A stretch of 64,000 bases of DNA from UBA2231 sp964415175 (GCA_964415175.1 CAYPYG010000002.1:1-64000), one strand, 5' to 3'; positions 17,007-26,117 are shown, counted from the stretch's first letter. Notes: generated from the sequence alone by a model not told the origin. A program made the numbers and translations.

Positions 17007-17360
17007 TCAGGCGAGTTTTTTCAGCACCGCTTCCAGTTCGCCGTAGACGAAGGGCTTGCTCAGCACGGCCGCGGCGCCTTTCTCAAGGAGCTGGCCGCTC
17101 AGCGCCTCCTGCTGTACGGCGGTCACCATCACCACTTTAGCCTGCGGCGACAATTCCCTGATCTCGGAAAGCGCCTCCATACCGTTCTTGCGCGGCATGA
17201 TCATATCCATCAGCACCAGGTCCGGCGAGGTCTCCGAGAAGAGCCTTACCCCCTCCACCCCGTCCTCGCCTTCACCCACCACCACGTGGCCCATGGCGGT
17301 AAGAAAATCGTTCATCATCGTCCTGGTCACTTCGCTGTCGTCTACTATAAGTATCCTCAT
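17007..17360 (-). CDS. CheY-like single-domain response regulator
   Basis: 117 residues, one receiver domain and nothing else. It shows the acidic pair in ILIVDDSEVTR (9-10), the phosphoacceptor Asp in LVLMDMIMPRKNG (about 52), the conserved Thr in VMVTAV and Lys in VLSKPF. With no output domain it must act by protein contact, as CheY or Spo0F do. No partner kinase is in the window. It is convergent with mutS (six bases between the stops) and is preceded by guaB on the same strand, 30 bases upstream, so the two may be co-transcribed. A GGGAG-like SD precedes the start. Confidence 0.9.
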   Translation of the reverse strand: MRILIVDDSEVTRTMMNDFLTAMGHVVVGEGEDGVEGVRLFSETSPDLVLMDMIMPRKNGMEALSEIRELSPQAKVVMVTAVQQEALSGQLLEKGAAAVLSKPFVYGELEAVLKKLA

Positions 17361-17390
17361 GTCCCTTTCTCCCCGGGCCCGCTTTCCGGT

Positions 17391-18845
17391 TCAGCCGTTG
17401 AGCGCGTAATTAGGCGTCTCCTTGGTGACCTTCACGTCGTGCACGTGGCTTTCCTTGAGACCGGCCCCCGAGATGCGCACGAATCTCGCCCGGCGTCTCA
17501 GCTCGGCCAGGTTCCGGCAGCCGCAGTAGCCCAGCCCCGCCCGCAGGCCGCCGGTAAGCTGATGGATTATCGCCGACACGGGGCCCTTGTAGGGGACCTG
17601 TCCCTCTATGCCTTCCGGCACCAGCTTGTCCTTCTCCACGCCCTGCTGGCCGTAGCGGTCCTTGGAGCCGGCCTCCATAGCGCCGACCGAGCCCATGCCG
17701 CGGTAGGCCTTGTAGCTGCGGCCGTGATAAAGGATGATGTCGCCGGGCGCCTCCTCGGTGCCGGCGAGCAGCGTGCCCAGCATGACGCAGTCGGCGCCGG
17801 CGGCCAGGGCCTTGGTAATGTCTCCGGAGAACTTTATCCCCCCGTCCGCGATGACCGGGACCCGCCCCTTCGCGGCGCGCACGCAGTCGCGCACGGCCGT
17901 CAGCTGCGGCACGCCCACGCCGGAGACGATGCGGGTCGTGCAGATGGAGCCGGGACCTATGCCGACCTTTATCGCGTCGGCGCCGGCGCGGATCAGGTCG
18001 CGCGCGCCCTCGAAGGTCGCCACGTTGCCCGCTATGACCTCGACGCCGAAGCGGCGTTTGACCTCTTTGAGCGTCCTCAGGACGTTCGCGGAATGTCCGT
18101 GCGCCGAATCGAGGGAGATCAGGTCCGCTCCGGCCCTGACCAGTTCGGCCGCCCGCTCGACCGCCTCTTCGCCGGCGCCGACGGCCGCGCCCACGCGCAG
18201 CCGGCCGGCCTTGTCCTTGCAGGCGTTCGGATACTGTTTGCGGTTGAGTATATCGCGCACCGTGATGAGGCCCTTGAGCTCGCCGTCGCGGCCGACCAGC
18301 GGCAGCTTCTCGATGCGGTGCCGCTGCAGCAGCCTCTCGGCCTGCTCCAGAGTGGTGCCGGGCCGCGCGGTGACCAGTTTCGTCGTCATCGCCGTGGAAA
18401 CTTTCCTTCCGAGGTCGCGGAGGAAGCGCAGGTCGCGGTTGGTCAGCAGGCCCACCAGCCGGCCGCGGGAAACGACCACGGCGCTGGAAACTCCGCGCCG
18501 GGCCAGCAGCGCGACGGCGTCGGACAGTTTTTCGTCGGGGGAAATGGTCAGCGGGTCGGTGATGACGCCGCTCTCGTGCTTCTTGACCCTGGAGACTTCC
18601 TGCGCCTGCTCGCGCGGGCTCATCGCCCGGTGTATGATGCCCAGGCCGCCCTCGCGGGCCATCGCTATGGCCAGCGGCGCCTCCGTGACCGTGTCCATCG
18701 CGGCCGAGACCAGCGGGACATTGAGCTTTATGCCGGCGGTAAGCCGGGTGGAAAGGTCCGTCGCTTTCGGCATGACGGAGGACCTGGCGGGAACGAGGAG
18801 AACGTCGTCGAAGGTAAGGCCCAAATGGATGTTATCCTGCAGCAC
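17391..18845 (-). CDS. guaB: Inosine-5'-monophosphate dehydrogenase
   Basis: 484 residues, the standard length. It oxidises IMP to XMP with NAD+, the committed step to GMP. The TIM barrel is split by a pair of CBS domains (about 95-205; VITDPLTISPDEKL, LVTARPGTTLEQAE). The catalytic loop is GPGSICTTRIVSGVGVPQ with the active Cys, and the mobile flap has GMGSVGAM. The start codon is GTG with a strong AAGGAGG five bases upstream. The promoter region overlaps a GGGGAC hairpin repeat at 18889-18984. Confidence 0.97.
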   Translation of the reverse strand: MLQDNIHLGLTFDDVLLVPARSSVMPKATDLSTRLTAGIKLNVPLVSAAMDTVTEAPLAIAMAREGGLGIIHRAMSPREQAQEVSRVKKHESGVITDPLTISPDEKLSDAVALLARRGVSSAVVVSRGRLVGLLTNRDLRFLRDLGRKVSTAMTTKLVTARPGTTLEQAERLLQRHRIEKLPLVGRDGELKGLITVRDILNRKQYPNACKDKAGRLRVGAAVGAGEEAVERAAELVRAGADLISLDSAHGHSANVLRTLKEVKRRFGVEVIAGNVATFEGARDLIRAGADAIKVGIGPGSICTTRIVSGVGVPQLTAVRDCVRAAKGRVPVIADGGIKFSGDITKALAAGADCVMLGTLLAGTEEAPGDIILYHGRSYKAYRGMGSVGAMEAGSKDRYGQQGVEKDKLVPEGIEGQVPYKGPVSAIIHQLTGGLRAGLGYCGCRNLAELRRRARFVRISGAGLKESHVHDVKVTKETPNYALNG

Positions 18846-18888
18846 CGGGAACCTCCTTGGCGGCTTTAACAGAGTTTACAATAATGCC

Positions 18889-18984
18889 GGGGACGCTGTT
18901 TAGTTCTTTAGTTGTTGCGTCCCGATATTGCACTCGTCTTTCTCTCCCCTGTGGATAACAACTAAAGAACTAAACAACGTCCCC
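18889..18984. repeat. GGGGAC hairpin repeat (family R, copy 2) with a DnaA-box-like loop end
   Basis: A 96-base element with 28-base arms (18889-18916, 18957-18984) that match in 27 positions. The arms start GGGGACG and then run TGTTTAGTTCTTTAGTTGTT, unlike the other copies. At the loop end is TGTGGATAA (18950-18958), the exact complement of the DnaA box TTATCCACA; copy 3 has the same nine bases in the same place. The right arm supplies the last codons and stop of the membrane-protein gene at 18962. It lies just upstream of guaB. Confidence 0.7.
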
Positions 18985-19363
18985 CTAAGATCCGGCGGAT
19001 ACGGAAAACGCAGTAAAAGGCGGAATAGAGTATGCCGGGCAGGGCCGCGCGGTACGAGGCCCCCGCGGCGGCCAGGTCGGCCGTCCCCGCCGAGCCGGCT
19101 ATATGCATCGGGGACAGTATGACGTAATTGACCGCCGCCGTAAGATACGCGGCGTTCTCCAGCAGCGCGACCGGCGCGGCCAGGCGCAGGCGGAAATACA
19201 GAGCGGCCCCTATCCCCGCTTCCATCGCGTAAAAAGCCGCGGTCCACCCCGGCGAGGAAGTGAAAACCCCGGCCCGGAAGCCGGGCCATAGCGTCAGCTC
19301 CAGCGCCAGCCAGGCCGGCGCCAGCAGGTAGAAATAGTCAAGCTTCCCCATCTTTTGGTCCAT
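18962..19363 (-). CDS. Four-helix membrane protein, unknown
   Basis: 133 residues with about four hydrophobic segments (10-27, 40-56, 62-82, 105-118), so an inner-membrane protein. No family recognised. Its last nine or so residues (GRCLVL and neighbours) and its TAG stop are encoded by the right arm of the GGGGAC hairpin repeat, so the original C-terminus was probably replaced when the repeat arrived. No clear SD is seen before the ATG at 19363; ATGs occur twice in the first five codons. It is divergent from the five-repeat secreted protein. Confidence 0.55.
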   Translation of the reverse strand: MDQKMGKLDYFYLLAPAWLALELTLWPGFRAGVFTSSPGWTAAFYAMEAGIGAALYFRLRLAAPVALLENAAYLTAAVNYVILSPMHIAGSAGTADLAAAGASYRAALPGILYSAFYCVFRIRRILGGRCLVL

Positions 19364-19448
19364 AGATCGGGGGACCTTGGGCCCAAGCCCCCTTTCGCGC
19401 TATATAATATAATTTTAGTGCCGGCCGGGACCGGCCAAGGAGATAAAT

Positions 19449-20594
19449 ATGCGTTCAGCCCTCGCTTTCATTATCGCGTCCTCTCTCTTACCCGGCGCCT
19501 TCGCCGCCGTGGACCAGCTCGAACGGGAAGCCGGTTTCGCCGTGGGAACGACCGATATCCCGGCGCCCCATTACCCGCATCCCGTACAGCCCCCCGTGAC
19601 GCCCGGAACGGCGATCGCCGAGTACGCGGCGCAGGAGACCTACACTTTCGAGAGCGACGCCGAGGAGGCCATGGAGCCGCGGCTCGCCGCCTTCGGGGCC
19701 GCCGGCATAAAGACCCTGGGCGGACGCGCGGTCAAGAAGGACAGGCGCTGGTCCTTCGTCATAGAATACCTGCCGCAGGTGCGGCACGCGGCGGTAATGC
19801 CGCCGGCCGTCATCCTCAAATCCTACGAAAGCCCCGTCGCCTACTGGCCGGAGCGCGAGGCCGAAGAAGCCGCCGCCGGGGTCAGCGCCGCGATGTCCGC
19901 CGGCGGCCTGGCCCCTCTCTCCGTCACGCTGACCAAGGCCGGCAAGGACAGTTCTTTCCGCGTGGATTACGCCGTCAGGGACCTGATGAGGAACCAGCCC
20001 TCCTACGACATAGAGATACGGTCCTTCGACCACGGGAACTACACTTTCGAGAGCGACGCCGAAGAAGAGGCCCCCGGTCTCCTGGCCGATATGCGCCGCG
20101 CGGGCCTGGCCCCGCTGGCGGCCGTGCCGTACCGCGGCGCCGACCGCAAGTGGCGGCTGCGCGCCGAGCACGCCGTCCGCGTCAATAAAGGACCGGCGCG
20201 GCCCTCCCACGCCATCGATACTTATTCCCCCGCCGGGACCTTCCCCTTCGACAGCGACGCGCTGGAGGCGGCCGGGGAGACGGCGGCCGGGTTCGAGAAC
20301 GCCGGGATAAAGGTCCTGCACCGCTGGGCGCGCGAGGAGAACCGGGACTGGCGCTTCGGCCTGGATTTCATAGTCCGCAATATCTACGCCGGCCATACGG
20401 TCACGCCGTCGGCCAGGGTCCTGACCTACTCCTCCCCGGAGACCTTCACCTTCGAGAGCGAAGCCGAAGAGGCGCTGGAGGCGAAGAAGGCGGCTTTCTC
20501 CTCCCAGGGCCTGCCCGCCGTGGGCGGCAGGACTTTCAGGACCGGCCGGGACTATTCCTTCTCGCTGGACTACCTGTCCATAGCCCGCCGATGA
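19449..20594 (+). CDS. Secreted protein with five ~70-residue repeats, family unknown
   Basis: 381 residues. A signal peptide (MRSALAFIIASSLLPGAFA) is followed by five degenerate repeats starting near residues 65, 138, 200, 265 and 335. Each begins with an aromatic-x-Phe-Glu/Asp-Ser-Asp/Glu-Ala-x-Glu motif (YTFESDAEEA, YTFESDAEEE, FPFDSDALEA, FTFESEAEEA; repeat 2 is diverged), then a helix ending in GI/GL and a beta hairpin with an aromatic and alternating hydrophobics (WSFVIEYL, YSFSLDYL). I do not recognise it. A repeated alpha-beta domain, perhaps binding a periodic ligand, fits. TATAAT (19403-19408) and AAGGAG precede it. The stop overlaps the mutL start (ATGA), an odd pairing of secreted protein and repair gene. 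Confidence 0.7.
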   Translation: MRSALAFIIASSLLPGAFAAVDQLEREAGFAVGTTDIPAPHYPHPVQPPVTPGTAIAEYAAQETYTFESDAEEAMEPRLAAFGAAGIKTLGGRAVKKDRRWSFVIEYLPQVRHAAVMPPAVILKSYESPVAYWPEREAEEAAAGVSAAMSAGGLAPLSVTLTKAGKDSSFRVDYAVRDLMRNQPSYDIEIRSFDHGNYTFESDAEEEAPGLLADMRRAGLAPLAAVPYRGADRKWRLRAEHAVRVNKGPARPSHAIDTYSPAGTFPFDSDALEAAGETAAGFENAGIKVLHRWAREENRDWRFGLDFIVRNIYAGHTVTPSARVLTYSSPETFTFESEAEEALEAKKAAFSSQGLPAVGGRTFRTGRDYSFSLDYLSIARR

Positions 20595-22375
20595 GCGTAA
20601 AAGTACTGCCCGGAGAGGTCGCGGCCAAGATAGCGGCCGGCGAGGTCATCGAGCGTCCCTCGTCGGTGCTCAAGGAGCTCATAGAGAATTCCCTCGACGC
20701 CGGCGCCTCGCGCGTCAGCGTCTCCGCCGAAAAGGCGGGCAAGGCCCTCATTCGCGTCAACGACGACGGCGCTGGCATGTCCCCGGAGGACCTGCGCCTG
20801 TCGGTCATGCGCCATTCCACCAGCAAGATAGCCGCCTTCGAGGACCTCGACGCGCTCTCCACTTACGGCTTCCGCGGCGAGGCGCTGTTCTCCGCGCTGG
20901 CGGTCTCGCGCCTGAAGATGACCACCTGCCGGGCCGGCGACGACGCGGCCTCTTTCATCGAAGGCGACTCGGGAGAGATAAAGGCCGAAGGCAAGGCCCC
21001 GCCGGCCCGCGGCACCACCGTCGAGGTCCGCGACCTTTTCTTCAATGTCCCGGCGCGGCTTAAATTCCTGAGGAGCGATCCGTCGGAGCGCGCCCAGCTC
21101 ATCCGCGTCGTGGAGGAGGCCGCCCTGGCCAATCCCGGCGTCTCTTTCTCGCTGGAAGTGGACGGCGCGGAGGTCTTCTCGCTCAAGGCCGACAAGGGCC
21201 CCTGGGAAAGCGCCTGCCTGGCCCGCGCCAGGGAACTGCTCGGCGGCAAGGTGGCCGAGGGACTGACCGCGCTCGAGCAGAACGCCGCCGGGCTTTCGCT
21301 GCGCGCGCTCTTCTCGCTGCCCGACTCCCTCTACGCCACCCGGCAGAACCAGTTCTTCTTCGTGAACCGCAGGCCCGTCTCGTCGAAAACCCTGCAGCAG
21401 GCCCTCTACCGCGGCTACGATATCATGCGCGGCTCCAAGCATCCGGCCTGCGCCGTCTACCTGGACCTGCCGCCGGCCGAGGTGGACGTGAACATCCACC
21501 CGCGCAAGGCCGACGTGAAGTTCCGCGCCGAAGGCGCCGTCTTCAAGTTCGTCTCCGGCGCCGTGAACGCGCGCCTGCTCAAGACCCAGCGGGCCTCCGC
21601 GGCCATAGATCCGGGCTCCGCGCCGGCCGGGCGGGCCGCTTTCCCTCCGCCGGCGGCCCCTTCCACGGAGGTCCGCGCCGTCTTCGGCACGGGAAAGCCC
21701 CCGGCGAGAGCCGCGGAGGCGGAGCATATCACGGACGCCCTTTTCGCCGCCGAACCCGCGCCCGGCGACGGCGGCCCCTCGTGGTACCAGCCGCCGGTCA
21801 ATTATCTCGGCCAGCTCTCCAAAAGCTACCTGGTCTTCGAATCCGGCGGCGGGCTGCTGGTGGTGGACCAGCACGCCGCGCAGGAACGGGTGCTCTTCGA
21901 GAAGTACATGGACGAGCTGGTGCTGGGAAAGATAAGGGTGCAGCCGCTGGTGATCCCGGTCTCCGTCGAACTTTCGGCCTCGCAGGCGGAGAACATCATG
22001 CGCTGGCAGGACTGGCTCAAGGGCGCCGGCTTCGAGATAGGCCGCTCCGGCCCGACCCACATGCTGCTGCACGCCACGCCCGCGCTGTTCTATTTCAGCC
22101 AGGACGCCGCGCAGGAGCTGTTCGGCTATCTTTCGGAGGTCCTCGGCGAACCGTCCAAGTCCGACGAGGCGCTCAAGCGCAACACCATCGCGACGATGGC
22201 CTGCAAGAAATCGGTCAAGGCCCGCGACTTCCTCAAGCCCCAGGAGGCGCAGCGCCTCATCGAGGATCTCAAAGCGGCGAAGGACAGTTTCCACTGCCCG
22301 CACGGCAGGCCCACGCTGTTCCACATAGGCCGGCCCGAGCTGGCCCGCAGGTTCCAGCGCACCACCGTCGTCTAG
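20591..22375 (+). CDS. mutL: DNA mismatch repair protein MutL (endonuclease type)
   Basis: 594 residues. The N-terminal GHKL ATPase shows IAAGEVIERPSSVLKELIEN, DDGAGM and TYGFRGEAL. The linker (about 340-395) is Ala/Pro-rich. The C-terminal domain keeps the metal-dependent nicking motifs: DQHAAQERVLFE (fits DQHA-x2-E-x4-E), ACKKSVKA and CPHGRP. This MutL should therefore nick the strand itself, as in bacteria lacking MutH. It starts inside the stop of the preceding secreted-protein gene. A terminator follows 21 bases after the stop. Confidence 0.96.
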   Translation: MSVKVLPGEVAAKIAAGEVIERPSSVLKELIENSLDAGASRVSVSAEKAGKALIRVNDDGAGMSPEDLRLSVMRHSTSKIAAFEDLDALSTYGFRGEALFSALAVSRLKMTTCRAGDDAASFIEGDSGEIKAEGKAPPARGTTVEVRDLFFNVPARLKFLRSDPSERAQLIRVVEEAALANPGVSFSLEVDGAEVFSLKADKGPWESACLARARELLGGKVAEGLTALEQNAAGLSLRALFSLPDSLYATRQNQFFFVNRRPVSSKTLQQALYRGYDIMRGSKHPACAVYLDLPPAEVDVNIHPRKADVKFRAEGAVFKFVSGAVNARLLKTQRASAAIDPGSAPAGRAAFPPPAAPSTEVRAVFGTGKPPARAAEAEHITDALFAAEPAPGDGGPSWYQPPVNYLGQLSKSYLVFESGGGLLVVDQHAAQERVLFEKYMDELVLGKIRVQPLVIPVSVELSASQAENIMRWQDWLKGAGFEIGRSGPTHMLLHATPALFYFSQDAAQELFGYLSEVLGEPSKSDEALKRNTIATMACKKSVKARDFLKPQEAQRLIEDLKAAKDSFHCPHGRPTLFHIGRPELARRFQRTTVV

Positions 22376-22396
22376 ACCGCGGCGCACTGGCCCCAG

Positions 22397-22430
22397 CCCC
22401 CGGCGGACGCGTCCGCCGGGGTTTTTTGTT
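22397..22430 (+). terminator. Rho-independent terminator after mutL
   Basis: A GC-rich near-perfect stem (CCCCGGCGGACG paired with CGTCCGCCGGGG) followed by TTTTTTG. It lies between mutL and a convergent gene. Confidence 0.88.
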
Positions 22431-23042
22431 TCAGGGCCGGCCGTCCCCGCCCGGGGGCGGTTCCTTGTACTGCAGCAGGAAAAGGACCGAGGCGCAGATC
22501 GCGCCCAGCCCGTCGGCCAGCATATCCTTCTGCGCGTCCCAGACATCGCCCTGGCTGCCCAGGAAGGCGATGCCAGCGGCGGGATCGGACGAGACCGCGT
22601 AGAGCCATTCTATTATCTCGTAGACGGCCGCCACGGTGAAGATGGCCGTTATGCCGGTGAAAGCCACCAGGCCTTTCGAGCGCGTATAACCTTTCCGCCA
22701 CAGGAATTCGGCCAGCGGATAGGCGTAGAAGCCTACCGAGAAATGCGCTATCCGGTCATAATGGTTGCGCGTGAAGCCGAACAGGTCGGTCACGAAGCCG
22801 AACGGCACCCGCTCGAAGGTGTAATGCCCGCCGACGGTATGCAAGAAGACCAGCACGCTCATAAGGGCGTAGGAAGCGTCCGAGAAGGCGAAGCGCCGGT
22901 AGCTAAGGGCCAGCGCCGCCACTATCAGCACTATGGGCAGGTTCTCGGCGAACCAGACGTCGCGGCTGTAGGGGTTCACGGCCAGAACCAGGAACTCCGC
23001 GACATAGGCGGCCAGCAGTATATAAGGCAGTTTCAGTTTCAT
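22431..23042 (-). CDS. YjdF/DUF2238-family membrane protein
   Basis: 203 residues with about six hydrophobic segments. The central stretch HTVGGHYTFERVPFG and RNHYDRIAHFSVGF, and the later VYEIIEWL and DVWDAQKDMLADGLGA, are the hallmark of the DUF2238 (YjdF) family of integral membrane proteins, whose function is unknown. The conserved His, Asp and Glu residues near membrane faces suggest metal or proton handling, but this is not established. It is convergent with mutL across a shared terminator. Its start lies ten bases after a leftover PAS-protein tail. Confidence 0.85.
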   Translation of the reverse strand: MKLKLPYILLAAYVAEFLVLAVNPYSRDVWFAENLPIVLIVAALALSYRRFAFSDASYALMSVLVFLHTVGGHYTFERVPFGFVTDLFGFTRNHYDRIAHFSVGFYAYPLAEFLWRKGYTRSKGLVAFTGITAIFTVAAVYEIIEWLYAVSSDPAAGIAFLGSQGDVWDAQKDMLADGLGAICASVLFLLQYKEPPPGGDGRP

Positions 23043-23051
23043 ATTCCTCCC

Positions 23052-23122
23052 TCAGGGTTTCCTTGCGAATTGCGGCATTTCGGCTGGAAGCTCCAGCGAG
23101 AGCTCCGACAGGTCTGCGAACT
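23052..23122 (-). pseudogene. Remnant of the C-terminus of a PAS-domain protein
   Basis: In one minus-strand frame this stretch reads LSELSLELPAEMPQFARKP and stops, nearly the same as the end of the intact PAS protein at 25752 (LVELSVELPAEMPHFVRKP). DNA identity is roughly 75 percent over 60 bases. No start codon or PAS core remains; upstream in this frame lies the end of the 861-residue gene. So the glycosyltransferase-like gene is flanked on both sides by PAS-gene 3' ends, which points to an old tandem duplication followed by loss. Confidence 0.55.
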
Positions 23123-23146
23123 CCCCGCCGCCGTGGTCATAGCGCC

Positions 23147-25732
23147 CTACCTCCGGACCCGTTCGAGCGCCGCGCGGACATCGCCCGCCCGGACCGGGTC
23201 CAGCGCGCCGCCGGCCAGCAGCGCGCCGTACAAAGCCTCCGCCTCTCCCTTTTCCCCGGCCCTCTCCAGCAGGGCCCCCAGGCTCATGGAGGCCTGGAAC
23301 TCCCCCGGAGCCGCCGCCAGCGCTTTGCGGAAATCCTCCCGGGCCCCGGCTTCGTCCCCCGAGAGCACCCGCAGCATCCCCCTGCCGTTCAGGATGGGAG
23401 CGGAGCGGGGGCGGGCGGCCAGCGCGCGCGACGCGGCGGCTATCCCCTCCCCGTACTTCTCCGCGCCCTGGAAGGCCAGCAGCGCCCGCGTCCATCCCTC
23501 CTCTGGCAGAGGGCCCCGCGCGGCCGCACGGGCGAGTTCCAGAGCTTTTTCCTTCTCCCCCCGCGCGATATAAGCGGCGGCCGCGGCGGCCAGCGGGTAC
23601 GGGCGCGCCGAAAGGCGCCGCGCGACTTCGGCCCGGGCCGCCGGAGAATTTCCCTCCGCGGCGAGCCATACCAGCGCGTAAACGAAATTATCCCCGTCCA
23701 GCCCGTAAAGTTCCCGCGCGGCCCGCCTGCCGTCCGGGGAGGAAAGTCCCGAGCGGTAGGCGGCCGCCGCGGCCTTCAGCGCGGGCCCGGGACCGCCGGG
23801 AGCCGGGACGTCGAATATCTCCAGCGCTTCCCGCGGAGAAGGGGCCGCGCCGCGGAGCAGCCGCAGCGCGCCCTCTTCCGCCGGCGCCGCCCCCCCGGCC
23901 AGCAGCGCGGCGAGGATCTCGCGCAGGCCGCCGGACCAGTCGAACTCGGCGCCGCCGAAGTCCCGCGGGAACGAAGCGCGGCAGCCCGCGGACCCGGTCC
24001 CCCCGCGGTAGAATTCCATGAGGCAGCGGAGCCTGGGCGTGAGCGTGCCGATCCGGGCCAGCCGGGAAAGGAGCTCCGCCCGCTCCTCCGGCGGCCAGTA
24101 CAGCAGGGCGGCCCTGACGTCGGAATCCCAGAAAGTCAGGTTGGAGTTCCTTATCGCCGCCAGGTGCACCGCGTCCTCCCCGCCCCTGACCGCGTTGCGC
24201 TCCGTCTCCCAGTGGCCGCGCAGGCGGGCCAGCGTGGAGCGCGCCTCCGCGTAAAGTCCCAGCCGCAGTTCCCGCAGCAGCTTCACCAGCGACAGTTCGT
24301 ACCATTCCGGCAGGCTTTCCGGCGGGTAGGCCGGCCGCTCCGAGGCGAGGATGCCGGAAAGGTGACAGAGATCGGGATAGTGCGCGCCGCAGGCCCGGCC
24401 GAGTTTCTCCAGCCCCTCAGCGGTGAGCCCGAAGGAAAGGTAAGCCTCGCCCTGCTTGCGCAGCGGCCACGGGTCGGCCGGGAACCTGGCCGCCGCGGCC
24501 GTCAGCGCGGGCAGACCGCGCCCCGCCGCGCGGGGATATTCCCACACCTTGAACAGCACCGCCGCCGACGGCAGCGCCAGCGCCAGGAAGAGCCCCGCGG
24601 CCAGCGGGCGGGACGCTCCGGCCGGCGCGGACGCCGCGCCTTCTTCTCTCCGCCCGGCGGCCAGTTCCCAGGCCCCCGCCGCCGCGATCAGCGCGAGCAG
24701 ATACTTGAGCGGGTAAAAATACCTCTCTTCCACGGCCAGCAGGCAGTGCACGGCCGTGAAATAAGCGGCCAGGAAAGCGGTGAACCTGTTGCCCGGCGAG
24801 CGGCAGAAGAAAAGCCCGGCCGCCGCCAGCGCGAAGAGGAGCGGGAACATCATGAAGACCGCCGCGATCCTTTTAACTACGGCTGACGCGTAATTGAGCG
24901 GGTCCGCCAGCACCGTGCGGACCGCCCAGGGATAGACGCTCTCGTCCCGCGAGAGGCCGGCGAAAGCCCTGGCGTCGCCCTCGATGCTGAAGACCAGCCC
25001 CTTGGCCCCGGTTATTATGTTGCTGGCAGGCCGCGCCTCCTCGAAAAGTATGACCCGGCCGAAAAGATGATGGTTGAGCCTGGCCCAGGGGACCACGGGC
25101 AGGTACGCGCAGGCCAGGAACAGCAGCGCCGCCGCCGCGCGGCGGCCCGTCCCCGGGACCCTTCCGCGCGCGGAGAAAAAACCCAGGACGGCGGCCAGCG
25201 GCGGGAACAGGAAAAGCGGCGAGCGCGTCAGCATGGAGAAGCCGGCGGCCAGCCCGGCGACCGCGGCGGGCGCGAACCCTCCGCGCTCCAGCCGGACCAG
25301 TTCGAGGAGAAGGAACACGAGCAGCGAGAAGGCGTAGAAGACCTGTTCCGCGTCGCTGGGGGCGGGACCGAGCGCGGCCAGGGCGGCGGCCAGGGCGAAG
25401 AAAGCCCCGCGCCCCCTCCCCCCGCCGCGCGCGCCTATGGCGTAAGCGGCCAGGCAGGCCAGCAGGCCCGCGGCCCTGAACGGCAGGAGGGGGTCCGCGC
25501 CGAGATGGAATTTGGACCACGCCAGCGCCATGCCGGGCAGCGGCATGGCGAAGCTGACGGACCTGCTGTATACGGCGTGGAAGAGGAATTCCCCCCTGTC
25601 GGCGAAATGGGAAAGGTTCTGTTCCCCGAAGGGCCCGCAGCCGAACCGCCAGGCCGCCAGGACGAGCGCGGCCGCCCCGGCCGTCCGGGAGAGGAGGACG
25701 ACCGCTTTCCCGCGCGCCGACGGCTTCTCCAT
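23147..25732 (-). CDS. Large membrane protein: GT-C-like N-terminal half, repeat-rich C-terminal half
   Basis: 861 residues. The first 400 hold about ten hydrophobic segments with a loop after the first (FADRGEFLFHAVYSRSVSF) and the layout of polytopic glycosyltransferases of the ArnT/PMT/GT39 kind, though the catalytic acidic pair is not obvious. From about 430 to the end the sequence is soluble and Ala/Arg-rich, with TPR-like units such as ILNGRGMLRVLSGDEAGAR and SLGALLERAGEKGEAEALY. It may use a lipid-linked sugar at the outer face of the inner membrane, or be a TPR scaffold; confidence in a glycosyltransferase role is low. It starts 20 bases after the PAS gene, probably in one transcript. 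Confidence 0.7.
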   Translation of the reverse strand: MEKPSARGKAVVLLSRTAGAAALVLAAWRFGCGPFGEQNLSHFADRGEFLFHAVYSRSVSFAMPLPGMALAWSKFHLGADPLLPFRAAGLLACLAAYAIGARGGGRGRGAFFALAAALAALGPAPSDAEQVFYAFSLLVFLLLELVRLERGGFAPAAVAGLAAGFSMLTRSPLFLFPPLAAVLGFFSARGRVPGTGRRAAAALLFLACAYLPVVPWARLNHHLFGRVILFEEARPASNIITGAKGLVFSIEGDARAFAGLSRDESVYPWAVRTVLADPLNYASAVVKRIAAVFMMFPLLFALAAAGLFFCRSPGNRFTAFLAAYFTAVHCLLAVEERYFYPLKYLLALIAAAGAWELAAGRREEGAASAPAGASRPLAAGLFLALALPSAAVLFKVWEYPRAAGRGLPALTAAAARFPADPWPLRKQGEAYLSFGLTAEGLEKLGRACGAHYPDLCHLSGILASERPAYPPESLPEWYELSLVKLLRELRLGLYAEARSTLARLRGHWETERNAVRGGEDAVHLAAIRNSNLTFWDSDVRAALLYWPPEERAELLSRLARIGTLTPRLRCLMEFYRGGTGSAGCRASFPRDFGGAEFDWSGGLREILAALLAGGAAPAEEGALRLLRGAAPSPREALEIFDVPAPGGPGPALKAAAAAYRSGLSSPDGRRAARELYGLDGDNFVYALVWLAAEGNSPAARAEVARRLSARPYPLAAAAAAYIARGEKEKALELARAAARGPLPEEGWTRALLAFQGAEKYGEGIAAASRALAARPRSAPILNGRGMLRVLSGDEAGAREDFRKALAAAPGEFQASMSLGALLERAGEKGEAEALYGALLAGGALDPVRAGDVRAALERVRR

Positions 25733-25751
25733 GACGAGAGGCTCCTCTTCC

Positions 25752-26090
25752 TCAGGGCTTGCGGACGAAGTGGGGCATTTCGGCCGGCAGTTCCACGGAC
25801 AGCTCGACCAGGCCGGAAACGGCCCCGTCCTTCGTCAGCGGCGCCTGGTAGATGAGTTTCCTGACCCCGCCTTTCTCTATCGTGTAGGCGTTGACGCGCG
25901 GCTCCTTCAGCATCCCGGCCAGCTTGGACCTGGCCGGCTCCGGGTGACAGTCCAGCAGGCTTTTCCCCACGAGACCGCCTCCCCCGTATTTTGCGAAGGT
26001 CCCGCGCGACCTGGCGTTCATGTAGGTGATCTTCCCTTCCCTGTCGCACAGCGTGACCGCGAAACCCGCTTCTTCCGCCCAGTCTTCCAT
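25752..26090 (-). CDS. Small PAS-domain protein
   Basis: 112 residues, a single PAS fold: AEEAGFAVTLCDREGKITYMNARSRGTFAKYG, then GKSLLDCHPEPARSKLAGML, and a strand-rich end KLIYQAPLTKDGAVSGLVELS. PASs of this kind bind small ligands or heme and act as sensors. There is no output domain, so a partner is needed. Its C-terminal end is duplicated as a fragment at 23052. It is first in a minus-strand pair with the large membrane protein and divergent from the nitroreductase gene; only 41 bases separate the two starts. Confidence 0.8.
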   Translation of the reverse strand: MEDWAEEAGFAVTLCDREGKITYMNARSRGTFAKYGGGGLVGKSLLDCHPEPARSKLAGMLKEPRVNAYTIEKGGVRKLIYQAPLTKDGAVSGLVELSVELPAEMPHFVRKP

Positions 26091-26117
26091 TCTTCCTCCG
26101 TCCCGTCCCCGCTTTAT

